A stretch of 64,000 bases of DNA from NCBI RefSeq assembly GCF_021440195.1, contig NZ_JAJTSZ010000006.1, positions 186,001-250,000 on the forward strand, read 5' to 3'. This stretch comes from Dyadobacter sp. CY356. GTDB taxonomy: Bacteria > Bacteroidota > Bacteroidia > Cytophagales > Spirosomataceae. Positions 25,797 through 35,800 of this stretch are shown one piece after another. The notes under the pieces are model-generated. The model saw only the letters and a list, made by a program, of their open reading frames with translations, made no database searches and had not been told where the DNA came from. The translations under genes and the position numbers were made by a program. Numbering within the stretch: the first letter of the stretch is position 1; the number at the start of each line of letters is the position of its first letter.

Positions 25797-26297
25797 ATGC
25801 TGGAATTTGAAATAGACAAACTTACCAATTCAATTGAAAGTTCGATTTCGGGAGAAACATTTGAGACAGTAGTACTTCCATTTGATGTATCAAAAACTAG
25901 ATTCTTAAAAAAGAAAGACTGGATCTTCAATTGGAAAGAAGAAGCCGAAAATGAATTAAGATCGGTTTACAAACTGGTGACTAATCAAAACCCAAAGATT
26001 ATTCATGGGTTAGTGAGTATCAGTATTAATCAAGATCATGTATTCTTACATTTAGTAGAAAGTGCCAAGTTTAATAAGGGATCAGAAAAACTATATTTGG
26101 GAGTGGCAGGAAACTTAATTGCATTTGCATGTAAGATAGCTTTCGAAAATGGTTTTAATGGAACAGTAGTTTTTGATTCTAAAACTAAGTTAATCACCCA
26201 CTATCAATTGTCTATTGGAGCAAAAATCCTTATAGGAAACAGAATGTTTATTGACTTTAAGGAAGCTAATTCATTAGTTAAACATTATTTCAAATGA
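25797..26297 (+). CDS. Uncharacterised protein with GNAT-like C-terminal half
   Basis: A 166-residue protein I do not recognise by name. From about residue 80 the order of elements resembles a GNAT core: strand VFLHLVESA, then YLGVAGNLIAFACKIAFENGF in place of the acetyl-CoA loop and helix, strand GTVVFDS, then HYQLSIGAKIL. The usual R/Q-x-x-G-x-G/A is only partly kept, so acetyl-CoA binding is uncertain. It looks AT-richer than the fucosidase genes on both sides. Its stop overlaps the start of a 58-residue gene (ATGA), so the two form a coupled pair, perhaps a small mobile module. Confidence 0.6.
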   Translation: MLEFEIDKLTNSIESSISGETFETVVLPFDVSKTRFLKKKDWIFNWKEEAENELRSVYKLVTNQNPKIIHGLVSISINQDHVFLHLVESAKFNKGSEKLYLGVAGNLIAFACKIAFENGFNGTVVFDSKTKLITHYQLSIGAKILIGNRMFIDFKEANSLVKHYFK

Positions 26298-26470
26298 AAA
26301 CTAATATTAAAATACTAGATACGGCGGATCCGGAAGTTATAAATACCAAACTTAATAAAACAGATTTGGATGAAATAACATTCTTGCTTCAAAAAAAACG
26401 CTCGAAGGGAAATATCAAAAAAGTCGGATCCATACAATCCCTACCACCTCAAAAAATTAAACATACTTAA
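26294..26470 (+). CDS. Small uncharacterised protein coupled to the GNAT-like gene
   Basis: A 58-residue protein (MKTNIKILDTADPEVINTKL...) with a basic C-terminal half (LLQKKRSKGNIKKV). Its ATG overlaps the preceding TGA by 4 bases, strong evidence that it is translated. No family is recognised. The coupling and size resemble an antitoxin or small partner protein, but this is inference. It ends 22 bases before the second fucosidase gene. Confidence 0.55.
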   Translation: MKTNIKILDTADPEVINTKLNKTDLDEITFLLQKKRSKGNIKKVGSIQSLPPQKIKHT

Positions 26471-26492
26471 AACAGGAAACCTTTAATCCAAA

Positions 26493-27956
26493 ATGATAAA
26501 ATCAATAGCCGCGTTATTTTTGTTGACGGCCATTAATACATTCGCACAAACTCCTCCTAAACCATATGGGGCGTTGCCGGCACCAAGACAGCTTGCCTGG
26601 CATGAAACAGAGGTTTATGGAATTATGCACTTCACGCCTACTACTTTTGAAAACAAGGAATGGGGTTTTGGCGATGCTGATCCAAAGTCTTTTAATCCAA
26701 AAGATTTTAACGCGGAGCAAATTATACTGGCAGCAAAATCAGGCGGTTTGCGAGGTATCGTTTTTGTTGCAAAACATCATGATGGTTTCGCGCTTTGGCC
26801 TACGAAAACCACTGAATATAATATTTCAAAAAGCCCGTTCCGTGACGGAAAAGGTGATATGGTGAAAGAGGTTGCAGATGCAGCTCGTAAACATGGCTTA
26901 AAATTCGGTGTTTATTGCTCTCCATGGGACAGAAACAATCCGAAATATGGCACGGAGGAATACCTCGCCATTTATCGTGAACAGCTTAAAGAACTTTATA
27001 CAAATTATGGTCCGTTATTTATGTCATGGCATGATGGTGCCAATGGCGGCGACGGATATTATGGAGGAGCCAAAGAAAAACGCTCTATCGACAATACGAC
27101 TTATTACCAATGGGATTCTACCTGGACTAACCTGACTCGTAAATTGCAGCCGACCGCTAACATTTTCAGTGATGTGGGCTGGGATGTTCGCTGGGTTGGA
27201 AATGAAGATGGCGAGGCTGCGGAAACTTCCTGGGCAACGTTAACGCCAGTTCCTTCCAAAGGGCAAAATGTAGCCGTTCCTGGCCAGGCAAATGCAGAGG
27301 AAAACCCTGGCGGAACTAGAAATGGTAAATTCTGGATACCTGCTGAATGTGATGTTCCGCTTCGTAAAGGCTGGTTCTTTCACCCGGATCAAAAGCCCAA
27401 AACACCGGAAAAACTTTTCGAATTGTATTTCAAAAGTGTAGGGCGCGGTGCAGGGCTGGATTTAGGACTGGCTCCTGATACCAGAGGCCAATTGCATGAG
27501 GATGATGTGGCTGCCTTAAAAACATTTGGAGACCGGGTTAAAAACACATTTGCTACAAACCTGATTGCACGTGCGAGTTCGAAAGCTGTGAATGTTCGTG
27601 GCTATAATTCTATTTATAGTGCCAAAAATATTTTAGACGGAAAACCTGAATCTTACTGGGCAACAGATGAAGATTTCAAAACGCCGGAAGTGACCATTGA
27701 TCTGAGCAATCCGGTAACTTTTGATGTTATCTGTTTACAGGAATACATTAAGCTGGGACAAAGAATTGAAGGTTTTGCAGTGGACGTATGGGCAGGTGCT
27801 GACTGGAAAGAAGTAGCAACCGGAACAAGTGTGGGTGCCAAACGTTTGATAAAATTACCAGCTCCGGTAACAGGTCAAAAATTCAGATTAAGGATCACAA
27901 AATCACCGGTTAGTGTGGCTATCAGTGAATTTGGATTGTATAAGGATTCGATGTAA
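26493..27956 (+). CDS. Alpha-L-fucosidase, GH29, with C-terminal discoidin-like domain
   Basis: A 487-residue protein with a signal peptide (IKSIAALFLLTAINTFAQ). The GH29 barrel shows YGIMHFTPTTFENKEWGFG, VFVAKHHDGFALWPTKTT and the predicted nucleophile Asp181 in SWHDGANGG. From about residue 350 an F5/8 type C (CBM32-like) module follows, with SAKNILDGKPESYWATDE and RLRITKSPVSVAISEFGLY. This domain order is usual for the GH29 branch with narrower, linkage-specific activity. The module may bind galactose- or fucose-containing glycans. Confidence 0.92.
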   Translation: MIKSIAALFLLTAINTFAQTPPKPYGALPAPRQLAWHETEVYGIMHFTPTTFENKEWGFGDADPKSFNPKDFNAEQIILAAKSGGLRGIVFVAKHHDGFALWPTKTTEYNISKSPFRDGKGDMVKEVADAARKHGLKFGVYCSPWDRNNPKYGTEEYLAIYREQLKELYTNYGPLFMSWHDGANGGDGYYGGAKEKRSIDNTTYYQWDSTWTNLTRKLQPTANIFSDVGWDVRWVGNEDGEAAETSWATLTPVPSKGQNVAVPGQANAEENPGGTRNGKFWIPAECDVPLRKGWFFHPDQKPKTPEKLFELYFKSVGRGAGLDLGLAPDTRGQLHEDDVAALKTFGDRVKNTFATNLIARASSKAVNVRGYNSIYSAKNILDGKPESYWATDEDFKTPEVTIDLSNPVTFDVICLQEYIKLGQRIEGFAVDVWAGADWKEVATGTSVGAKRLIKLPAPVTGQKFRLRITKSPVSVAISEFGLYKDSM

Positions 27957-27977
27957 CAACTGATAAAATCAAAATAT

Positions 27978-28014
27978 AAAACCCTTTGACGGCAGCTTCG
28001 TCAAAGGGTTTTTT
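27978..28014. terminator. Bidirectional terminator after the second fucosidase gene
   Basis: AAAACCCTTTGACG pairs perfectly with CGTCAAAGGGTTTT over 14 bp, with a 7-base loop and a TTTTTT run on the plus strand. The stop codon of the convergent small membrane gene (28001-28003) is inside the hairpin. Confidence 0.85.
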
Positions 28015-28429
28015 GTTGGATGTTGATCCAATAATTTGTTTCAGTGCACTTTTCTGACAGATAAATAAAGGGTATAATAATCAGCAATCCGCAGCTTGTA
28101 ACTATACTGCCTGGAAGTGGCGAGTTTAGTGTTGCAAAAAGTATAATACCTAATAGAGAAATACCCATTCCTACAAAGGAGAGCGTTTTCCGGCGACCAA
28201 GCGTTGCTTCATTTGTCTCCACATGATTGTTAAAATTCTCTTCCGGTTTATTCCAGATTCTGACTTCATTGATAACAATAAGCAGAGCTATTAAAACAAA
28301 AGCCCATTTCTGAAAAATATGCAAAGTTTGGTAAAGCGCTGAATTAACCTCATAAATGACATCGGTTATAACCCCGAAAGCCATAACCATCAAAAAAAGA
28401 ATAATCAAAGTTCTTTTATATGACTTCAT
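28001..28429 (-). CDS. Small integral membrane protein (about 142 residues)
   Basis: The start is set at the ATG at 28429 (MKSYKRTLIILFLMVMAFG); the frame is open further upstream but overlaps the preceding small gene. Four hydrophobic segments are visible, with a charged loop (EVRIWNKPEENFNNHVETNE) between the second and third. No known family is recognised. It is the last of three small membrane genes in a row, separated by about 20 bases from the previous one. Confidence 0.6.
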   Translation of the reverse strand: MKSYKRTLIILFLMVMAFGVITDVIYEVNSALYQTLHIFQKWAFVLIALLIVINEVRIWNKPEENFNNHVETNEATLGRRKTLSFVGMGISLLGIILFATLNSPLPGSIVTSCGLLIIIPFIYLSEKCTETNYWINIQQKTL

Positions 28430-28449
28430 ATCTGTATGGAATTTGATGA

Positions 28450-28635
28450 CTAAATACGTTGTGTACCCTTTTTCCAAAAATATCTTGCTACTAAAAAAAC
28501 AGCAGAGGCTTCCGTAAATAAACCGAGACACAATGTCATTCTTCCGGTCATTTTCATATTAGAATTTATAAAAAGAAAACAACCGATCAATACGATCAGC
28601 ATGCCGAATAAAAAAAATGATAGTATTCTTTTCAT
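28450..28635 (-). CDS. Very small two-helix membrane protein
   Basis: A 61-residue protein with two hydrophobic helices (ILSFFLFGMLIVLIGCFLFI and LCLGLFTEASAVFLVARYF) and a basic end. The second helix (GLFTEASAVF) is faintly like the GldL gliding/T9SS motor subunit segment GL-TEA-IF, but the protein is far too short to be GldL. It is the middle gene of the three-gene membrane cluster. Confidence 0.5.
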   Translation of the reverse strand: MKRILSFFLFGMLIVLIGCFLFINSNMKMTGRMTLCLGLFTEASAVFLVARYFWKKGTQRI

Positions 28636-28647
28636 ACCAATTTGATT

Positions 28648-28905
28648 TTAGAAATCCAGAAACAAAGTCTTGAAATGAATAGTATCCCAAAATGGTATAA
28701 ACATCCGCCAGAAATCTTTCCTTTCCAGTTTTTTCAGGGCCAATAACCGCAGACCGCTTACGTAGGGATGATATAAGAAAATGTAAATCTGTAAGCCAAT
28801 CAGAAATAGTGTCGTATTAATTAAACCGTTTTCAGTGGTTAAAATGAGTGCAGCCAATGGACTTAATATCAGCAGATAATAGACGAGAATGTTCTTGGTT
28901 TTCAT
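28648..28905 (-). CDS. Small membrane protein
   Basis: An 85-residue protein (MKTKNILVYYLLILSPLAAL...) with two or three hydrophobic segments and a basic, aromatic C-terminus. The next gene begins 12 bases later, so they are likely co-transcribed. I do not recognise a family. A long hairpin at 28946-29000 separates this unit from the susCD operon upstream. Confidence 0.5.
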   Translation of the reverse strand: MKTKNILVYYLLILSPLAALILTTENGLINTTLFLIGLQIYIFLYHPYVSGLRLLALKKLERKDFWRMFIPFWDTIHFKTLFLDF

Positions 28906-28945
28906 ATGAAGAGCTTAGTTAGTTTTGTACTCTTGATATACGATT

Positions 28946-29000
28946 AAAGCCTGATTTGGTCACACATTTTTTTAAGAAATATGTGACCAGATCAGGCTTT
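28946..29000 (-). terminator. Terminator of the susC-susD operon
   Basis: A 19-position stem, AAAGCCTGAT-T-TGGTCACA with TGTGACCA-G-ATCAGGCTTT, closes a 17-base A/T loop. It starts 21 bases after the DUF4302 stop codon on the minus strand. Confidence 0.75.
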
Positions 29001-29020
29001 AAAAATGTTAATTTCTATGC

Positions 29021-30334
29021 CTACTTTATCCAGCTTATCCAGCCTTTCCCATCTTTCGCACTAACCATATCGTAGGCGTTATCAGAAAGCTGAATAATGT
29101 AAAAACCACTTGTATCGTACAAATAAGTTTTTGTGGCTATAACAGGACCATCCGTAGGATAACCGGTTCCCAAAGTACCGCTCGACGCAAATACAATTCT
29201 GCCATCCGTTGCAAAGGTTGGTGTTCTTGGCGCATCTGCATAGTATAAGGCAAGCGCATTATCTGTTACAAAAGCTGGTCCGAAAGCATCGTAATTTGTA
29301 CCAAATGCCGGCCAATAAAAGTAATAGTAGTACGGCGAACCCTGATAATTCAAGGTATTTACCTTAAAAGCATCTTCAACACCATTTACATGAAATCCAT
29401 CTGGGGCAAACCAATAACTTCCGTCGGCAGCTGCTGACTGATACCATCTCCTCGCAGCCGCCAAATCCACTCTTAGAGGTTTAGGATTGTCTGTCACGGT
29501 TACTTTTGTTCCTGCTACTGTAAAACCAATCAATGTATTTGCAGCATCCCAGGTTACATCATTTAAACCATTAATTGTTGTTGAACCGTTTACAAAAGGT
29601 GTCAAAAACGATATGCCTGTTCCTCCGTAATAATAATCGGTTGTAAAAGTATTGGCTGTTGTACCGGTTAGCCAGTTTAAGGTAATTTTTCTATCATTTT
29701 GATTTACCAGAATTTCATAGGTAACACCACCCGCTGTGAAGCGTTTGAAGTAATACAGATATTTTGAAATGTTGTTGAAAAGCAAACTTTTAGCAATTCC
29801 GCCATTTCCATAAGCCGTTGCTTCTTCCTGCGTCGCTTTAATCAAAATAAGTTTACTTTGATTTTTTGTACCGGTTAAAGTAATATTTCCTGTATTCAGA
29901 GAATCACCATTAAAGGCAAATTCATAGTCAGATCGTAAACCATCACCATAAGTTCCTCCATTCACCTCCGCATCCGGATCTGCCAGCACGTGCAGATAAG
30001 AATAAGTATCAAAAATCAACGAAGGCGCTTGCATTGCTTTTACGCGGTAACTGCTTTCCTTTGGCGTAGCAGCCGATTCAGCGGCAAAATCAGAATACAT
30101 CACCACACGATTCTTGTCATTGAATTTGAAATAAAAACTATAAACACCGCCGCCGCCAGGATAAATTATTCCCTTCCAGCCATAAGGCGCGTCTGATAAT
30201 TCTTTCTGGTATTCCGCAAGAGCTGCATTGACACGTTCATCTGCTGTTTGTTCAAAAACGTCATTATCGTCACTGCACGACCAGAGTCCGGCAAGAAGAA
30301 ATAATAACAGGTAGGACAGATACTTATTTTTCAT
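29021..30334 (-). CDS. DUF4302 family lipoprotein
   Basis: A 437-residue protein with a lipoprotein signal (YLLLFLLAGLWSCSDDND). The conserved N-terminal block (RVNAALAEYQKELSDAPYGW, then a glycine-rich YSFYFKFNDKNRVVMYSD segment) marks DUF4302. Family members sit at the end of SusCD operons next to a metallohydrolase lipoprotein, as here. They are presumed surface lipoproteins that bind substrate, but this has not been shown to my knowledge. It follows the metallohydrolase by 27 bases. Confidence 0.85.
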   Translation of the reverse strand: MKNKYLSYLLLFLLAGLWSCSDDNDVFEQTADERVNAALAEYQKELSDAPYGWKGIIYPGGGGVYSFYFKFNDKNRVVMYSDFAAESAATPKESSYRVKAMQAPSLIFDTYSYLHVLADPDAEVNGGTYGDGLRSDYEFAFNGDSLNTGNITLTGTKNQSKLILIKATQEEATAYGNGGIAKSLLFNNISKYLYYFKRFTAGGVTYEILVNQNDRKITLNWLTGTTANTFTTDYYYGGTGISFLTPFVNGSTTINGLNDVTWDAANTLIGFTVAGTKVTVTDNPKPLRVDLAAARRWYQSAAADGSYWFAPDGFHVNGVEDAFKVNTLNYQGSPYYYYFYWPAFGTNYDAFGPAFVTDNALALYYADAPRTPTFATDGRIVFASSGTLGTGYPTDGPVIATKTYLYDTSGFYIIQLSDNAYDMVSAKDGKGWISWIK

Positions 30335-30361
30335 TGGAAGTTTTTTTGAACGGACAATTTC

Positions 30362-31285
30362 TTATAACAACGGAACCAGCGCAGCGCGGGTTTTCTTCTG
30401 CAATGCATAAAAGTCAATACCCCAGGCGGTTTTGTAATAACTCACCACGAGTGCTTCTTTTCTTCTCAGTTTAGCCTGTGCATCAGCCTGGCTGGTACCA
30501 TTTACACTAAAACCTGCCGGGATAGAATTAATGATCTTTTCCCAGCCACCTTTACCTTCAATCAGCAATATGGCAATGGTTTCAACAAAATCATCATCAA
30601 AACCCGAACTTGAATAAGCTGTTACGAATCCATCCTGACGAGCTTCTGCGTCAGTAATATTGATCCAGTTTTCTCCCTGAAAAAGTCCTTTACAAACCGT
30701 TTTAAACTCAACCGGATAAAGAATATTCTGATGTAAAATATGCCCAAATTCGTGCTGTAAGGTGTGAACAAATTCTTTCACTTTATTGGAATCTGTTGCA
30801 GCTACGTAATCCGCTGTTCCGCGCGTTTTAAAGTTATTTACATCAAAAAGTACAATTTTTCTTCCTCCCTCCGCTTGTCCCAGTACCACACCGCCGTTTG
30901 ACAAATACTGAACGCTTCCCGACAGAATGAAGGTTTTTGGAGAATATGTATTGAAAAAAGTCAGGTCTTTTTGCTGAACATAGGGCAAAATCCACGCACT
31001 TTTTACAACCCGGGATAAGGGGATAATTTTCTCTTCTTTTGGCGGCACCAGCGTTTTAGTCACATCACCAAACTCAAACTGATCCCAGCGGTATTTCATT
31101 TGAATGTTGTAAGGAGTCGTAAGGCTGTCTTTTATATAAGTGTCAATCGCAGTTGGCGGTATCTCTTCACCACCAAGACCTGAAATAGTGGCGACATCAC
31201 CGATTGAATCTTCCTTACACGAGCTCATTAAAAAGCCTATGGCAAGAAGAGAAAAGAGGTAGTTAAAAGTAATTTTAATGTTCAT
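30362..31285 (-). CDS. Substrate-import-associated zinc metallohydrolase lipoprotein
   Basis: About 307 residues from the ATG at 31285 (MNIKITFNYLFSLLAIGF..SSC lipobox). An upstream ATG at 31315 would add 10 residues. The zinc-peptidase motif His178-Glu-x2-His182 is in LQHEFGHILHQ, with a further His three residues on. This combination with a lipobox and an adjacent SusCD pair matches the TIGR04549-type lipoproteins. A protease or peptidase role at the cell surface is likely, which suggests the transporter handles peptides or glycopeptides. Confidence 0.85.
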   Translation of the reverse strand: MNIKITFNYLFSLLAIGFLMSSCKEDSIGDVATISGLGGEEIPPTAIDTYIKDSLTTPYNIQMKYRWDQFEFGDVTKTLVPPKEEKIIPLSRVVKSAWILPYVQQKDLTFFNTYSPKTFILSGSVQYLSNGGVVLGQAEGGRKIVLFDVNNFKTRGTADYVAATDSNKVKEFVHTLQHEFGHILHQNILYPVEFKTVCKGLFQGENWINITDAEARQDGFVTAYSSSGFDDDFVETIAILLIEGKGGWEKIINSIPAGFSVNGTSQADAQAKLRRKEALVVSYYKTAWGIDFYALQKKTRAALVPLL

Positions 31286-31333
31286 CTTACAAAGATCTTT
31301 TATATATTTTTCCAATAGCTAAAATCAAAATAC

Positions 31334-32830
31334 TTATCTCGGATTTAACTGAATACCCGACTGAACGACCGACTGTGGCAATTGCAACACTCTTTTTGGA
31401 TCGTCACTATTGATTGTAATTGTCGATCCTTCTCTGGTTGTATGCACCACACCAATTCCATAACGAAGCATATCAAACCAACGCATACCTTCCTGAACAA
31501 ATTCAATCCTGCGCAAGTCTGCAATTGCGTACAGCAGTCCCAGGTTATTATTTGCCGTTGAGTTGCTGAGTCCGTAATAAGTTCTGATTTTTGCAGCAGT
31601 TACAGCCTGGGTCGTTACATCATAATTCCTTATACGTTTGCTCATAAACAAATTGATGTCAGAAAGCGTCGCAGTGGTATTTCCCAAATATAGATTCGCT
31701 TCAGCCCGGTTGAAAAGAACTTCCTCAGCCGTAAATAATGGAACCATCACATAAGGATCACCAATTTCTGCATTAACCGATTGTTTAACAAAGTATTCCG
31801 ATAGTTTTGGAATAAGCAAATTACCATCACCCTGCGTGTAAACCGGGTAAGCCCAGTTGGCCGAATTGCTTGACAAGGCACTCACCTGGTTTATTTCCGA
31901 CCATTTTGCGTTGGTCAATCCATAGCGGTATTGCGCCACATAACGTCCATAAACAGAGCTGGTTTCTACCAAAAGTAAGTTGGCTGGTTCACTTGCTCTC
32001 GTGTATCTTTTGTATAAAGCATCATATGTCAAAGGCAGATATTCTGTATTCCATGGGCGTAAGTTACCCGCAAGATCACCCGCCGGAAAAACCGCATTGG
32101 CATAAGAAAGCGTTTTTGCATAATCCCTTTTTACCAGATAAAAACGGCTGGCGAAAGCATTGGCCGCTGCAACATTGAAATGATATTTTGGAACGGTGTA
32201 TGATACATCTTTTATCAAAGGAAGTCCTTCCAGTAAATCCTTTTCGATCATTTCATATACATAAGCAACTGTTTTTCTTTCATATTGTTTGATCACAACA
32301 TCCTCAGGCTCGGTCACATAAGGTATACCCAGATCCGTTGCTGCGGTTGTTGGATTATAAAATTTTGAAAAGAAACTGACCAGCATGAAATGCGCGTATG
32401 CCCTGGCAACAAGTGCCTCACCTTTCTGTGCAGAAAATATAGATGGATCATTTGCCTCGGCAATAACCTGAAGAGCAAGATTTGCAGAGGCGATCGCCTT
32501 ATATGCCTTCGCCCAGTACATATCCGGGGAGTCTTCAATATTCACCGGTGCATCCACCACTTCAAAAAGATAAGATCCGCGGTTGACACGGTCATCCTGT
32601 CCTACACCTTTATCTGCTGCATTATCGCTCATTGCCTCGCTGAATGAAACGTATCCTCCCTGTGGATAAGCGGTTGTCAGCAATTGCGACACCTGTTCCG
32701 GCGTTTCTAATGTTGCCCTGGTACTATCTGGTTCCTTCGACAAAAAATCGTCGCAGCCCATCAGCATGAATAACGGCAGCAAAACAAAAAGTCTGTTTAT
32801 ATATCTGTTTTCCATTTTCAATTTCTCCAT
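31334..32830 (-). CDS. SusD/RagB family nutrient-binding outer membrane lipoprotein
   Basis: A 498-residue protein with a lipobox (LFVLLPLFMLMGCDDFL). The SusD-like N-terminal TPR region (AKAYKAIASANLAL) and the C-terminal RagB block (LLYAIADLRRIEFVQEGMRWFDMLRYG) are clear. Its ATG overlaps the susC stop by 1 base (TAATG), so translation is coupled and the longer start is preferred. It forms the lid of the SusC pore and captures the substrate at the cell surface. Confidence 0.95.
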   Translation of the reverse strand: MEKLKMENRYINRLFVLLPLFMLMGCDDFLSKEPDSTRATLETPEQVSQLLTTAYPQGGYVSFSEAMSDNAADKGVGQDDRVNRGSYLFEVVDAPVNIEDSPDMYWAKAYKAIASANLALQVIAEANDPSIFSAQKGEALVARAYAHFMLVSFFSKFYNPTTAATDLGIPYVTEPEDVVIKQYERKTVAYVYEMIEKDLLEGLPLIKDVSYTVPKYHFNVAAANAFASRFYLVKRDYAKTLSYANAVFPAGDLAGNLRPWNTEYLPLTYDALYKRYTRASEPANLLLVETSSVYGRYVAQYRYGLTNAKWSEINQVSALSSNSANWAYPVYTQGDGNLLIPKLSEYFVKQSVNAEIGDPYVMVPLFTAEEVLFNRAEANLYLGNTTATLSDINLFMSKRIRNYDVTTQAVTAAKIRTYYGLSNSTANNNLGLLYAIADLRRIEFVQEGMRWFDMLRYGIGVVHTTREGSTITINSDDPKRVLQLPQSVVQSGIQLNPR

Positions 32831-35800
32831 TATAAAGTAAACTTGATGGCTACCGTAAACTGTTTTTGAATCGGCTGAGCCACTCCACCCGTATTAAAGA
32901 ATTCCGGATCCTGTCCTTTCAGTTTTTTGTCTGAATAAATAAGCCACGGATTTATGGCCGAAACCTGAATGGAAGCTGCGGACATTCCCAGTCGTTTGAT
33001 TGTAGTCAAAGGAAAGCGGTAAGCAAGTGATACAGATTTCAAACGAACAAAGTCGCCACTGGCTACGCGCTGACTGGAATAATTGTATGTGGTGTAAGGA
33101 TAGATCCCGGCCAGATACTGATTTTCCAAAATATCCGGTATAGAAGGGATATTGGTAATTTTCTCATCCCCGGGCTTTTCCCAGCGGTCATTTAATTCTC
33201 TTGGTGTTGCGTCCAGATCACTGAAAGCCGGTCGCGAGCCAGAAGTTCCTTTGTAAAGTGGGTTTAATCTGATTTTATTCCCAGCCTGTCCGGTAAGAAA
33301 AACGTTCAGCGTCAGGCTTTGATAGGTAAAGGTATTATTCAAACCTCCTGTGAGCGGCGGATCAACCGGACCTTCATATTTCAGGTAAGAAGTGTTAAGA
33401 TCCTGAAGGTAAACGTCTTTACTAACTTCTCCCTTTTCATTTAAAAATGTAGGCACACCCGTTTTCGGATCCAGGCCACGGTAATCAACGGAGAACAAAC
33501 TTCTTACAGGATGTCCCTGAATGTTTGCCCCTTCCGCTTTTACCATATCAAAAATTGTTGGCAGGTTGTCAACGCTTGTGATCCGGGTATGCGCATAACC
33601 AGCTGTGAAACGTGAGCGCCATGAAAAATCTTTGGTTTTAAGAATTACCGCTTCCAGCGAAAGGTCAATTCCCTTTGACTGCATATCTGCGTAGTTGGCA
33701 ATTTTATAAGTTTGTCCGCCGATACCGGAAGTTTTTATTTTATCAATCAGATCAAAACTGTTTCTAAGATAAACATCTGCTGTGATATTGAAACGGTTGC
33801 CCAAAAGTCCAAGATCAAGACCAATGTTTCCGCTGTAAAGTTTTTCCCAGGTAAGTTCAAGATTGGCAAGGGAAGCAAGATCTATCGCAGATTCCTTTTC
33901 GTCTGTATAAGGGCGGTTTGTGATGATACTTTTCAACAATACCGCCGAATTTGTTGCCGGTCCGGTACTTGCTGTTAAACCATAACTTCCACGCAATTTG
34001 GCATAACTTATCCAGGAAAGGTTTTTGATAAATTCTTCATGATCAAGATTCCACGAACCGGCAACTGTCCAGGTTGGCAACCAGCGGCCGATGGCAGATT
34101 TCCCGAAACGGTTCGAACCATCGTAACGGGCATAAGCGGTGAAGTTATATTTATCATCCAGCGTATAACCCAAACTTGCATAAAACGCAGCGAAACGGTC
34201 AAAACTTTTGGTCATCCCAAAATACTGGAAATTACTTTCGATTGTCTGTTTTAAAATCCGGTAATCTACAAAAGGAACTCCGCCCTGATCGTATTGATAA
34301 CCGTAACCTGTATTGTTTGAATTTTGTCTGTTGGTAAATTTAATTTCCTGACCCACCAATGCATTTACAGCATGTCTTTCACCAAAAACTTTATTGTAAC
34401 GAAGGTTATTCCGAACATTGTAAAAAGTCATTTCGTCTTCGTTCCGGTTATAAAAACCACCGCGGGGTAAAACCACAACCGGATAGGCGTCCGGATCATC
34501 GGGATCTCTGTATAAGAATTTATTTTTTAAAGCGATGGTTGAATTTCCTGCCGCACGGTATGCGTTGGCCATGTTGGAATTTTCTGTGATCTGATGTTCC
34601 TGGCCGGTATGGATGTACCGAAGTGCACCTACAAAGTCATAGGAAATATGTGGTGTGATTTTATAGGCCAGATCACCCTGTAAACGGATATCGATCAGGT
34701 TCAGATCGATGTAGTTATTTTCAAGTTCTGTGAGAATATTAAATGGTGCATAATTTCTTCTAAAAAATTCGCGGTTGCCATTTTCATCAAAAGCAGTCAG
34801 CGTGCGACTTGTATTAAGCGCATAACTGAACGGGTTGATATCAAAGTCACGTCCGTAAGTACCATCAACCGGATTGCTCTGGCGGGTTAAAGATCCCGGA
34901 GCTCTCTGCTGACGCACCGAAGAAAGCGTGGAAAATCCAAGCGTAAGTTTGTCAGAAAGCTTGTACGTATTCCTGAAATTCAGTGTATAACGCTTCACCT
35001 TATCCACAACCGTCCAGCCGTTATCACTTAAAAAACTGGTGGAGAAATAAGATTGCGATTTGTCCGTACCGAAAGAAACGCTCAATGAATGTTCCTGTAA
35101 AAAATTATTTTTGAACAAAACATCAAACCAATCTGTATTTGCCCCTGCATATTTTAGAAGAAATGCCTTTTTCGCTTCCGGTGTATTGGCTATACCAAAA
35201 TTGCCACTGGCGTCCGCGTTAAGCAAACTGTAATATTTCCCATAAACACCATAATCCGGGTTATCCAGGACATTTGTATTCAGGTAACCTTTTCTTTCCA
35301 ATTCTCCCAGAACGGACATTTGTTCGGCAGAATTCATGATGTTAAAATTCTTGTATGATGGTTTTAATTGGGTACTGAAATTACCTGAATAACTGATGAC
35401 CGGCTTTCCGGCTTTTCCTTTTTTTGTTGTAATAACAATAACACCATTCATCGCACGCGCACCGTACAAAGCCGCTGCTGCCGCATCTTTTAGTATATCA
35501 AAAGTTTCAATATCATTCGGGTTGAGTCCTGCAACCGCAGAACCTAACAAAGTGGTTGGATCACCGCTGGAAAGCTGGTCGTTGGAAATGTTTACGATAT
35601 CTTCCAAAACAACGCCATCCACCACCCAAAGCGGTTTGTTATCTCCATTTAAAGAAGTGGCTCCGCGGATTCGGATTTTTGGCGCAGCACCAAAAGTACC
35701 CGAAACGTTCTGGATTGAAACCCCGGCAGCACGCCCTTCGAGCATACGACTCACATCAGGAAGCCCGTCAATACGGACATCGTCCGTTTTTAACGTAACG

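Noticed and set aside
28450..28635. GldL gliding motor subunit
   Set aside because: Only one helix is faintly similar, the protein is 61 residues, and no GldM partner is adjacent.
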